A stretch of 64,000 bases of DNA. It comes from Streptomyces viridochromogenes (GTDB lineage Bacteria; Actinomycetota; Actinomycetes; Streptomycetales; Streptomycetaceae). The notes beneath the pieces are model-generated. The model was not told the DNA's origin, made no database searches, and saw nothing but the letters and a program-made list of their open reading frames with translations. A program made the translations under genes and the position numbers. Location: the NCBI RefSeq assembly GCF_001270495.1, contig NZ_LGUR01000220.1, positions 3,749-67,748 on the forward strand. The letters are read 5' to 3'. This document shows positions 58,114-64,000 of this stretch, piece after piece. Numbering within the stretch: position 1 is the first letter of the stretch; every line of letters begins with the position of its first letter.

Positions 58114-58241
58114 TGTCACGCTGTCACGCCGACCGGTGTCACGCACCCCGATCCGGCTGTCACGTCGGGGTGTCACGCTGACGATCGCCGGAACCACGGG
58201 CCCGGCCCCGGATCTGGGCCACCTCGCCAATCAGCGTGACA
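58114..58241. repeat. TGTCACGC repeat cluster
   Basis: TGTCACGC begins at 58114, 58122, 58137 and 58171, TGTCACGT at 58158, and the inverse GCGTGACA at 58234. The spacing is irregular. It lies just after the 57321-58082 gene in a 620-bp non-coding gap that ends at the antitoxin-like gene. Confidence 0.65.
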
Positions 58242-58403
58242 CCCCTCCCGGAGCGACTACGGTCCGCATCCGGCTGCGATCCCTCCTCGTAACGACGGCG
58301 ACGGCCAGCACGTGGTGAGCGTCGGCCACGCGATGACCGCCCGCCTCCAGATCACCAACGGCCAGGCCGTGCCCGGCGTCCCGGCCTGAACAGTCCGGCC
58401 GAC

Positions 58404-58483
58404 CTGTGTCATCTGTGTCATCAACCCCCCGTTTCCCCAGGTGGGCCCACTCATCTGTGTCACTGTTCAGCTGATCTGTGTCA
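58404..58483 (+). repeat. CTGTGTCA repeats
   Basis: CTGTGTCA begins at 58404, 58413, 58455 and 58476, the last three preceded by AT. They differ from the TGTCACGC cluster but share the TGTCA word, and may bind the same regulator. Confidence 0.55.
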
Positions 58484-58501
58484 TCGCGCGGGCGGACCCC
58501 A

Positions 58502-58601
58502 GGGACCCAGCAACCGACCCGGAACCTGGGTCCCGAGACCGGTGTTTTCGCTGGCGGACACAATCAGCAACGGCTGCTGGGTCCACCTGGGTCTCTGGGT
58601 C
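58502..58601. repeat. GGGACCCAG/CTGGGTC inverted and direct repeats
   Basis: GGGACCCAG at 58502-58510 is inverted at 58526-58534. Direct CTGGGTC copies follow at 58577, 58587 and 58595. They lie 100-200 bp upstream of the toxin-antitoxin-like pair, so autoregulation of that operon is the simplest reading. Confidence 0.55.
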
Positions 58602-58703
58602 TTGCACCCTCGTTGCGAGCCGGTTCGTCCGGAGTGGTCCCCAGGGCCCTGGGCGGCCGATACCGTGGAAGCAGACGCCAGTTCCGCCTTCCTGGAGCCC
58701 TCG

Positions 58704-58937
58704 ATGAGCGAACAGCCGGCCCCCGCCGACCACGCCCGGCAGCAGCTGGAGCCCGCGGCCGCCGACGCGGTCCGCGCGTACGCGGCCAGGACCCGCGCGA
58801 ACGCCGACCAGTTCGCTGCCGTCCTCGAGGACATCGCGGCCAACGGGCTGCCCTCGGTGGAGGACTGCACGCCGTGGGAGGAGCTGCGCGAGGCCCACCT
58901 CGCCCGGCTCGCCTCGCAGCGCCCGGCCGTCGCCTGA
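58704..58937 (+). CDS. antitoxin-like small protein
   Basis: 77 aa from ATG 58704, with GGAG 7 nt upstream; the frame upstream covers the repeats. Helical (ARQQLEPAAADAVRAYAARTRANADQFAAVLEDIA) with an acidic C-terminal part (VEDCTPWEELREAHLARL). The stop shares a base with the next ATG (TGATG), which is typical of antitoxin-toxin operons. Confidence 0.6.
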   Translation: MSEQPAPADHARQQLEPAAADAVRAYAARTRANADQFAAVLEDIAANGLPSVEDCTPWEELREAHLARLASQRPAVA

Positions 58938-59209
58938 TGCCGTCGGTACACGGGCCTCGCCGCGCCCGTATCGCCTTCTCCGACTCCGCCGCGAAGCAGC
59001 TGGAGAACATCACCAGCGAGGCGGAGATCCACGCCCTGGACCGCGCCCTGGTCGTCATCTCCGTCGACCCGGACGTCGGCGAGCCGATCCCCGGCGACAC
59101 CGCCGGCCCCCAACTGCGCCAGTACACCGACGAAGTCGAAGCCGTCCGCGTCCTGTACTTCGTCACCGCGCTGCGCACCGTCGTGGTCGTCGCGTACATC
59201 GAGGTCTAG
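58937..59209 (+). CDS. RelE/ParE-superfamily toxin-like protein
   Basis: 90 aa: ARIAFSDSAAKQLENITSEAE, LVVISVDPDVGEPIPGD, QYTDEVEAVRVLYFVTALRT and VVVVAYIEV. The alternating helix and beta-sheet order and the V-R-V-L-Y-F late strand fit the ParE/RelE fold. It is coupled to the 77-aa partner, giving a plausible plasmid-stability module. Confidence 0.65.
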   Translation: MPSVHGPRRARIAFSDSAAKQLENITSEAEIHALDRALVVISVDPDVGEPIPGDTAGPQLRQYTDEVEAVRVLYFVTALRTVVVVAYIEV

Positions 59210-59227
59210 CCGCCGAAGGAGCCCAAG

Positions 59228-59743
59228 GTGCCGTCCGACATCAACCAGCTCACCGCCGGCCGACAGCTCACCGGGCTCCGCCAGGTGCTGGACTGCCCCG
59301 CCACGCCGACCGTGCTCCGGCAGGGCCCCGCCGCCGCGCCGGGGGAGTCGCCGGACTGGCTTGCACTGCTGTGCCCCGCCCACTCCGAGGCCCTGCCCGG
59401 GTGGCCCGGCACCGCCGCCGACACCGACGGGCTGCGCCTGTCCTGCGGGTCCGTCCTGGACTACCGGTCGGCCGAGCAGCTGCTCCAGTCGCACGCCGAC
59501 CTGTGGCTGACGCCCCTGACCGGGGTGGACCCGAAGGCCTACGCCGGGGTCTGGCCCGAGGTCCTGGACCAGGCCGACCGCGTACTGCGCGCCCGCCTGG
59601 GCGAAGACACCGCCGACGGAGACGAGACGCTGCACAGCCTCGCGATGATGCTCGCGATGGCCTCCCGGAACGCAGCCGAGGGCAACCTGTACCAGGCGAC
59701 CGTTCCCCTGGCCTACTGCGAGACCCTCGCCCAGCGCCTGTAG
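59228..59743 (+). CDS. hypothetical protein
   Basis: 171 aa from GTG 59228, with AAGGAG 6 nt upstream. No motif; two Cys separated by about 50 residues (DCPATPT, LLCPAHS), then helical (LADHLWLT-like region and DGDETLHSLAMMLAMASRNAAEG). It follows the toxin-like gene by 18 bp, so cotranscription is likely. Confidence 0.55.
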   Translation: MPSDINQLTAGRQLTGLRQVLDCPATPTVLRQGPAAAPGESPDWLALLCPAHSEALPGWPGTAADTDGLRLSCGSVLDYRSAEQLLQSHADLWLTPLTGVDPKAYAGVWPEVLDQADRVLRARLGEDTADGDETLHSLAMMLAMASRNAAEGNLYQATVPLAYCETLAQRL

Positions 59744-59856
59744 CCAGGCCGCGCCGCACGTCCGCTCCGGTCTTGCACCCATCAGCCGGCTGCCGCTTCC
59801 GGGTCGCGGCTGGTGCTGCGCCACGGCTTCCGCCCGGGCCCGGCCCGAGGACGGCC

Positions 59857-60124
59857 GTTGCACCCCAATGTAGGTAGGTACTTGTAGTACCTATCTGCGG
59901 GTTGTTCTTCCTTCCCCCCTGAGAGCAGAGCTCGCAGCGGGAACCGATCATCTGCCCTCGCCTGTGATCAGGGACCGCCGGTGTCCGGCGCGCATGATCC
60001 TTCCCGGCCTCGTGTGGCCGTCTGCCGCGTCCTGAGGCTTCCCGGACTCCCGAGCGACGATCAAGAGCCTCAGAGACGCTCACAGCGGCGTACACGCCTT
60101 CGAGGGCCGGAGGTGTCGCTGATC
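59857..60124 (+). repeat. partial copy of the 60212-60640 element's left part
   Basis: From GTTGCACCCCAAT onward it parallels 60216-60486 over about 270 bp, with many substitutions but shared blocks such as CCCCCTGAGAGC, CATGATCCTTCCCGGCC and GGCCGGAGGTG. No coding frame is conserved. TAGGTAC-TTGTA-GTACCTA near 59872 is a hairpin specific to this copy. Confidence 0.7.
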
Positions 60125-60211
60125 CGCCGCCAAGGGCGAGCCCAGCAGGGCGGCAGCACCCCTGGGCTACTGCGAGACGCTCTCCAAGGGCCTGACGTCA
60201 CGGCGCGAAGG

Positions 60212-60640
60212 CGGCGTTGCACCCCAATGGTGGTTAGTACAGATAGTGCTTCTGGTGCGGGTTGTAGATCCCTTCCCCCTGAGAGCGGAGCTCGCGGAAC
60301 GGGACCCGATCTTCCCGCCTCGCATGTGACCATGGCCCGCCAGCGTCCGGCGGACATGATCCTTCCCGGCCCTCTACGGCCGCCTGTGACCTTCTGAGGC
60401 CCTCCGGGTTCCCGAGCGGCGATCAAGGCCGCCAGAGGCGCTCACAGCGCCGCACAGCGCCTCCAGGGGCCGGAGGTGCCGCTGATCCCCTTGGAGCGGC
60501 TCCGCGATCGTCTCGCCCGCCGTCGTGGTCTCGCCGCGGTTCCCGGTTGTCCCCGGACCGAGCTCTGCTCTCAGGGGGAGGGGATTACCTACCCGCACAG
60601 AACCGCTATCTGTACTAACCACTATTGGGGTGCAACGCCG
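60212..60640. mobile_element. 429-bp foldback/MITE-like element with ~83-bp terminal inverted repeats
   Basis: The left end (60212-60294) starts CGGCGTTGCACCCCAAT and contains GTGGTTAGTACAGATAG and CCCCTGAGAGC. The right end (60559-60640) is its inverse with few mismatches. No transposase is encoded. No clear target duplication could be read. It may be a MITE mobilised in trans, or a large cruciform regulatory/origin structure. The partial direct copy 90 bp to the left suggests repeated insertion or amplification. Confidence 0.6.
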
Positions 60641-60689
60641 GTGTCGATGAGCCCCGTCGTCGCCGGGTGCCGGCGCTCCCGGTGAAGTC

Positions 60690-61079
60690 CGCCGTTGCTG
60701 CAACCGACTGCACACCGACTGCACGTTGCAGTCCCTTGCACCCTTCCCGGCCTGCACGGTGCAGCGTCCGTTGCGCAACCAGCTGCTGCTCCTGGTGGTG
60801 AAGGGTGCAAGGCCGGTTGCTGCTCGGGGTCGGGTGCTGTGGCGCAGTATTCGCACGACCCGGGCGGCGCAAGGGTGCTGCACATGCAGCAGGCCCGCCC
60901 AGCCGGAGCAGCAGCTGCGCGCTGCACGGCCTCGCTACAGCAGTCGAGCGCCCGCTGCTCCGGGGCCAGCAGCAGGGCTGCGGACCCGTCCTGGCGGCTG
61001 CATAAGTTCGCAGATCTGCGATGTTCCGCGTGAGATCTATGCACAGCTGCTGCATGCAGCGCCCCGAGCAGTCGTCGGT
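60690..61079. other. palindrome-rich non-coding stretch
   Basis: No convincing gene. Perfect or near-perfect palindromes include GACTGCA-CGT-TGCAGTC (60717-60733), CGCAGATCTGCG (61009-61020) and GCTGCATGCAGC (61049-61060). CCTTGCACCCTTC near 60735 is inverted near 60801. CTGC/GCAG words dominate. The density resembles a replication origin or telomere-like secondary-structure region, but nothing identifies which. Confidence 0.5.
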
Positions 61080-61120
61080 TGTTCTGCTGCTCCAGAACAA
61101 GCCGGTTACCTGGTGCTACC
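61080..61120. promoter_or_regulatory. dyad site 1, TGTTCT-N8-AGAACA plus partner
   Basis: TGTTCT at 61080-61085 and AGAACA at 61094-61099, followed by CCGGTTACCTGGTGCTACC, a variant of the second dyad (CGGTA-N10-TACCG). It is about 95 bp beyond the stop end of the leftward gene 61215-61646. Confidence 0.6.
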
Positions 61121-61214
61121 GCCCGCCCGCCGTCCGGCACCGGCCCCGGAGTCCCCGCGTCCCCACGCCTTCCGCCGGAGCTGCACCCTCGCTCGACCGC
61201 TGCGTCCGGTGCGG

Positions 61215-61646
61215 CTACGCGTTCGCGCCTGCTTCCACCGGTGCACTGTCGGCCCGGCCGCTGCCACGCGAGCACGCCCTCAGCGCGCAGTCGAAGAACA
61301 CGTCGATGTCGACGCTGGAGTCCCGGCGGGTGATCTCGTACAGCCCCTTCGTCGCCTCGAAGGCGGCCACGACGGGGAGGGTGATCTCCTGGTGCGCCTC
61401 GGTCTCGAAGTCCAGGTGGTGGGCGAAGCCGAAGTGGTGGGCCCGGTTCTGTTCCGCGGTCACCACGCGCTGGTGGGCCCTGCGGGCCGCCTCGAACCAC
61501 TGCGCTGCGTCGTCCGTGCCCAGCGCGTTGACGACGATCGTGAAGAACGGGATCACCTGCTCCGCGCTCGCGGGCCAGCTGTCGGTGGGCGAGCCGAAGC
61601 GGTTGCCCAGCTCCTGGGCGAAGTGGAGGCCGAAGTTGTGGGTCAC
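61215..61646 (-). CDS. hypothetical protein
   Basis: 143 aa from GTG 61646 (VTHNFGLHFAQELGNRFG). It contains QNRAHHFGFAHHLDFETEAH, a His-rich stretch that could bind metal, and a DIDVFFDCALRACSRG tail. No family recognised. It is isolated between repeat regions; the upstream 126-bp repeats may carry its promoter. Confidence 0.55.
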   Translation of the reverse strand: MTHNFGLHFAQELGNRFGSPTDSWPASAEQVIPFFTIVVNALGTDDAAQWFEAARRAHQRVVTAEQNRAHHFGFAHHLDFETEAHQEITLPVVAAFEATKGLYEITRRDSSVDIDVFFDCALRACSRGSGRADSAPVEAGANA

Positions 61647-61730
61647 GCCCCCACTCGTACCGCGACGGCCGGCGCTCGGGCGGGCGGCGCGCGGCAGGGC
61701 CTTCCGAGAACGCTCGTGCGGGCCGTCCTG

Positions 61731-62020
61731 CCTGCGGCTTTCCCCTGGAGGGGAACGATGTACGCGCTTCTCGGCGGACCGTCGGCTCGTGTTCTGGAGA
61801 ACCAGAACAAGACGGTTCCCCTGGTGCTACCGAAACTCGGGCCGCGCTCCGTTGACCAGCACTTTTCTCCTGGAGGGGAATGGCGTACGCCCGGCGGCCC
61901 GCTCACGGCGGCGCGTGTTCTGGAGAACTAGAACATGTCGGTACCCCTGGTGATACCGACATCCCGGGCGGCAGCGCGGCGACCTGCGGTTTCCCCTGGG
62001 CGGGAACGATGTACCGCCTG
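61731..62020. repeat. 126-bp tandem repeat, about 2.4 copies, carrying dyad sites 2 and 3
   Basis: Element A (TTCCCCTGGAGGGGAA or variants, followed by a GTAC word) starts at 61740, 61865 and 61991. Element B (TGTTCT-N8-AGAACA) lies at 61790-61809 and 61916-61935, each followed by CGGT-N10/11-TACCG. Spacing between like elements is 125-126 bp. It lies in the 460-bp gap between the leftward genes 61215-61646 and 62108-62527. Confidence 0.75.
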
Positions 62021-62051
62021 GAAGCCCCGAGTGACTCCCCCGGGCATGCGA

Positions 62052-62080
62052 ACGGCGCCGCACCTTGGGTGCGGCGCCGT
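62052..62080. terminator. 13-bp stem, 3-nt loop
   Basis: ACGGCGCCGCACC at 62052-62064 pairs exactly with 62068-62080. It lies 27 bp beyond the stop of the leftward gene 62108-62527. Confidence 0.85.
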
Positions 62081-62107
62081 GGCGTCGAAAGGGCCCTGTG
62101 GGGCTGC

Positions 62108-62527
62108 TCAGGCGCTTTGCGCGAGGTTGGCGACCTGCGCGGCGAAGCGGGTCCGTCGCTGCTCGGTGAAGTCCTCTGCGGGCGTCGTGTTGATCTCGGG
62201 GACGGCCATCGCGGTGCCGGCGACCCGCCCGCCGGTGAGGACGGGGTGGAGCTGGTAGCAGCCGCGGCGCAGGAGCCAGGCGAGGCCGGCCTCCCTCAGC
62301 TCCTTGAAGCCGCGGTTCACCGCGGGCTTCCCGGCTCCGAGTTCGGCGGCCATCTCGGCTTGGCTGATGCCGACAGCACCGTTGTCCGGGTCCTGGAAGG
62401 CCAGGAGCACGTCGAGCACGCGGCGAGCGGTCAGGGAGATGTCCACGAGGGCGAGCATCCGCAGGGCGTCGCGGGTGAGCGTGACCGGCTCATTGGACGG
62501 GGGGCCAGGTACGTAAGTGGTGCTCAC
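62108..62527 (-). CDS. RepL-like winged-helix protein
   Basis: 139 aa from GTG 62527, with AGGAGG 6 nt upstream. ARRVLDVLLAFQDPDNGAVG, ISQAEMAAELGAGKPAVNRG, FKELREAGLAWLLRRGCYQL and HPVLTGG follow the wHTH pattern of RepL-type plasmid replication proteins (I-S-Q-x-E-x-A-x-E-L-G...V-x-R-x-x-x-x-L). A replication or repressor role is inferred from this resemblance. It is downstream of the related gene at 62578. Confidence 0.6.
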   Translation of the reverse strand: MSTTYVPGPPSNEPVTLTRDALRMLALVDISLTARRVLDVLLAFQDPDNGAVGISQAEMAAELGAGKPAVNRGFKELREAGLAWLLRRGCYQLHPVLTGGRVAGTAMAVPEINTTPAEDFTEQRRTRFAAQVANLAQSA

Positions 62528-62577
62528 GAGGGCCTCCTGGTCGTTGTCGTCTGGCTTTGAGGATATGCCCGCGCGCG

Positions 62578-63201
62578 TCACGCGCTCGCCTTCCGGGCGG
62601 GCAGGCGACGGCGCGACAACGTCACGACCTTCTCGCTGCGGCGGGCGGCCTCGGCTTCCTTCTTCGCCTTCGCCCGCTCCGCGCGCCACTCGGCGGGGTA
62701 GTCCGGGGCCGGGATGATGCAGGCCGGGCCCTCGGCGGCGTTCCACTCCTTCTGCCACTGCTCCTGCTCGGCGGAGGTGCCGGCCACCGTGAGCCACGGG
62801 TTCAGCTGGAGCACGCCGGGCTTCGCGGTCCGCATCCAGCCGATGTGGTGGAAGAACTGCGCGGGCTCGCTCACCGAGGCTGCGGACAGGCTGCACAGCT
62901 TCTGGAGGTCACGCTGGTTGATCCGGACGTACCCGCGCGGCGCCTTCGTCCGGTCCACGCCGTGGTACGCCGGGTCCTGGGCGGCCACGAGCTTGCACCA
63001 CACCTGGAACCAGCTGCCCGGCATCTTCAGGCTGCCCAGAACGTCCATCAGCAGCCGGGCGTCCAGGACGTAGCCCTTCACCTCCGCGCTGACCGCGAAC
63101 TCGCGGCCCTGGATCTTCTCGACACTGACGACCATGCCGCCCTTGCCGTCGGACCGCGCAACAACGCGCTGGCCGGGCCGAACGACCGGCAGCTGCTCCA
63201 T
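62578..63201 (-). CDS. RepL-like winged-helix protein, larger
   Basis: 207 aa from ATG 63201, with GGAGG 5 nt upstream, which excludes earlier ATGs at 63222 and 63246. The N-terminus is beta-rich (VVRPGQRVVARSDGKGGMVVS). Residues about 60-160 hold the wHTH (GYVRINQRDLQKLCSLSAASVSEPAQFFHHIG, then PGVLQLNPWLT). A Lys/Ala/Glu-rich tail ends the protein. Dyad site 4 lies directly upstream. It is transcribed with the 139-aa protein (50-bp gap). Confidence 0.6.
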   Translation of the reverse strand: MEQLPVVRPGQRVVARSDGKGGMVVSVEKIQGREFAVSAEVKGYVLDARLLMDVLGSLKMPGSWFQVWCKLVAAQDPAYHGVDRTKAPRGYVRINQRDLQKLCSLSAASVSEPAQFFHHIGWMRTAKPGVLQLNPWLTVAGTSAEQEQWQKEWNAAEGPACIIPAPDYPAEWRAERAKAKKEAEAARRSEKVVTLSRRRLPARKASA

Positions 63202-63232
63202 CAAAGCCTCCAGGAAGATCATCGAGCGTGGG

Positions 63233-63382
63233 CCGAACGGTATCACTAGGGGAACCGTCTTGTTTCAGAGGGGTAGAACACGCGCCGCCTCCAGCGGGCC
63301 GCTGCGCCGCCTCGACACGCCCGGAGTTTGTTCTAGATCTCCAGAACAAACCGACCCCCCTTTGTTCTGGAGATCTAGAACA
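63233..63382. promoter_or_regulatory. dyad sites 4, 5 and 6 upstream of the RepL-like genes
   Basis: Site 4 reads TGTTTC-N8-AGAACA at 63261-63280, preceded by CGGTATCACTAGGGGAACCG (the second dyad). Site 5 is TGTTCTAGATCTCCAGAACA at 63329-63348. Site 6 at 63363-63382 is its exact reverse complement. Placement 60-180 bp upstream of the 63201 start makes them probable operators. Confidence 0.65.
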
Positions 63383-63435
63383 CGCCGTTTGGCGTTTGCC
63401 CAGGTCAGCGCGTTTTGGGGCCGCGAGCACTCTTA

Positions 63436-63452
63436 GGTGTCTGTAAGACACC
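63436..63452. terminator. small hairpin
   Basis: GGTGTC-TGTAA-GACACC, followed by a GC-rich stretch. Between 63453 and 63916 no gene or strong repeat is seen; long antisense-type frames there lack codon bias. Confidence 0.35.
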
Positions 63453-63916
63453 CTCCGGGCCCGTCGGGCGGGTGCCGGCCCCGGCTTCCCAGTGCTGGCA
63501 ACAGCTGGAAGCCGGGCGTGTCCGGCCTCGCTCGCGCCCGTCCCGGGGCTGGGGCGTGGTGGCTGAGGCGGCTTCGCGCGCGGCTCTGCAGTTCGGGTGC
63601 GGACCGTAGGCGGCATCAGCGGCTCTGAGTCTCGGGTGGTACCGGCCGTGACGATCAAAAGCGAGGAAGCGTGGCCGGTGCCGGTGGGCGGTTCCGCCGC
63701 CCGGCCCGGGAGGCCGTTCGGCTTCCGTACCTCCGCACGCCGGAATTTCGGCTTTCCGATTTCCGAGGAACCGTTCTGTGGCTGAGGTCCGAGCCTTCCC
63801 AATTCGTGATTCCTCGCCTAAGTGGTGGGCCGAATACCGGCGCTGATGCAGCCTCAAAAGCCGCGCCTGGAAGAGGTGGTTGGGGGGTGTCCCGTGTTTC
63901 CGCCAACGGTACATGC

Positions 63917-63944
63917 TGCATCAACCTGATGCACGCGGTACACT
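63917..63944 (+). promoter_or_regulatory. palindromic operator and -10 at the right edge
   Basis: TGCATCA-ACC-TGATGCA (63917-63933) is a perfect 7-bp dyad. A -10-like TACACT follows at 63939-63944. It probably controls a rightward gene beginning beyond the window. Confidence 0.5.
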
Positions 63945-64000
63945 GGAACCCACACGAACGAGCGACCCCCTCCCTCGTAGCCAGCCCGGCCCGCGCCAGC

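Noticed and set aside
58519..58526. GACCCGGA as a TraB recognition (clt) repeat
   Set aside because: Only an isolated copy was seen here; known clt loci have several tandem copies.
58114..58601. Repeat clusters as a CRISPR array
   Set aside because: Repeat units are 7-8 bp with spacers of a few to tens of bases of irregular length, and no cas genes are present.
63901..64000. Right end of the window as a telomere
   Set aside because: No clustered GCGAAGC-type loops or CCCGCGGAGCGGG-like terminal start; the sequence instead shows a promoter and operator leading rightward.
1..64000. tRNA or rRNA genes
   Set aside because: No cloverleaf-consistent sequence or rRNA-like stretch was recognised by eye; a tRNA scan would be decisive.

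Overview
The window is high-GC Streptomyces-type actinobacterial DNA. Coding frames have G/C third positions, GTG starts are frequent, genes are joined by ATGA, GTGA or TGATG overlaps, and WhiB, a short XRE-TPR regulator set and DUF5999-type small proteins are present. It carries a tap-tpg telomere pair with a second tpg paralogue, a parA-parB pair, a MobF-type relaxase, a split FtsK/TraB-like transfer motor, plasmid-type membrane proteins and a GntR/KorSA-like regulator. This is best explained as the interior of a large linear plasmid, or a plasmid-like chromosome arm. Neither end of the window looks like a telomere.

Layout. 0-9 kb: the tail of a helicase-associated gene, a Schlafen/AlbA-type protein, a Toprim-like protein, a RelE-like protein, then a PLP aminotransferase with a TTA codon followed by a D-Ala-D-Ala-ligase-like gene, and a convergent methyltransferase. 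9-14.4 kb: an XRE-TPR regulator with GNAT and TPR partners and a duplicated gene fragment. 14.4-17.3 kb: a replication-relaxation protein, a HEPN-like protein and small unknowns. 17.3-20 kb: a repeat-rich region with a 14-bp iteron array next to a MobF relaxase and its basic partner. 21.2-22.9 kb: parAB. 23-31 kb: leftward operons of small genes (Nudix, OB-like, ASCH, GGDEF, P-loop kinase, PycTM-like). 30.5-40.5 kb: the transfer block (membrane proteins, FtsK-like ATPase with separate membrane subunit, low-complexity and coiled-coil DUF2637 proteins). 40.6-43.5 kb: single-gene units separated by hairpins, including WhiB and an RsbW-like ATPase. 44-45.8 kb: GntR-UTRA regulator plus a UTRA-only paralogue.

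46-52 kb: a candidate replication operon (small protein, a two-wHTH/zinc-ribbon protein and a DciA-like helicase loader, all overlapping), then a Ser/Thr kinase fused to a DnaJ C-terminal domain. 52.5-57.2 kb: tap, tpg, a GNAT protein and tpg2. 58-59.7 kb: repeats followed by a toxin-antitoxin-like pair. 59.7-64 kb: mostly non-coding, with large direct/inverted repeats resembling a foldback element, a palindrome-rich stretch, a 126-bp tandem repeat and six TGTTCT-N8-AGAACA dyads around two RepL-like wHTH genes.

How the parts fit: tap/tpg would maintain telomeres, the wHTH/DciA operon and possibly the right-hand wHTH genes would initiate internal replication, parAB would segregate the replicon, the relaxase and FtsK-like block would transfer it, and GntR/UTRA, XRE-TPR, WhiB and the kinase would regulate it. 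All functions are inferred from reading the sequence; no database search was run.
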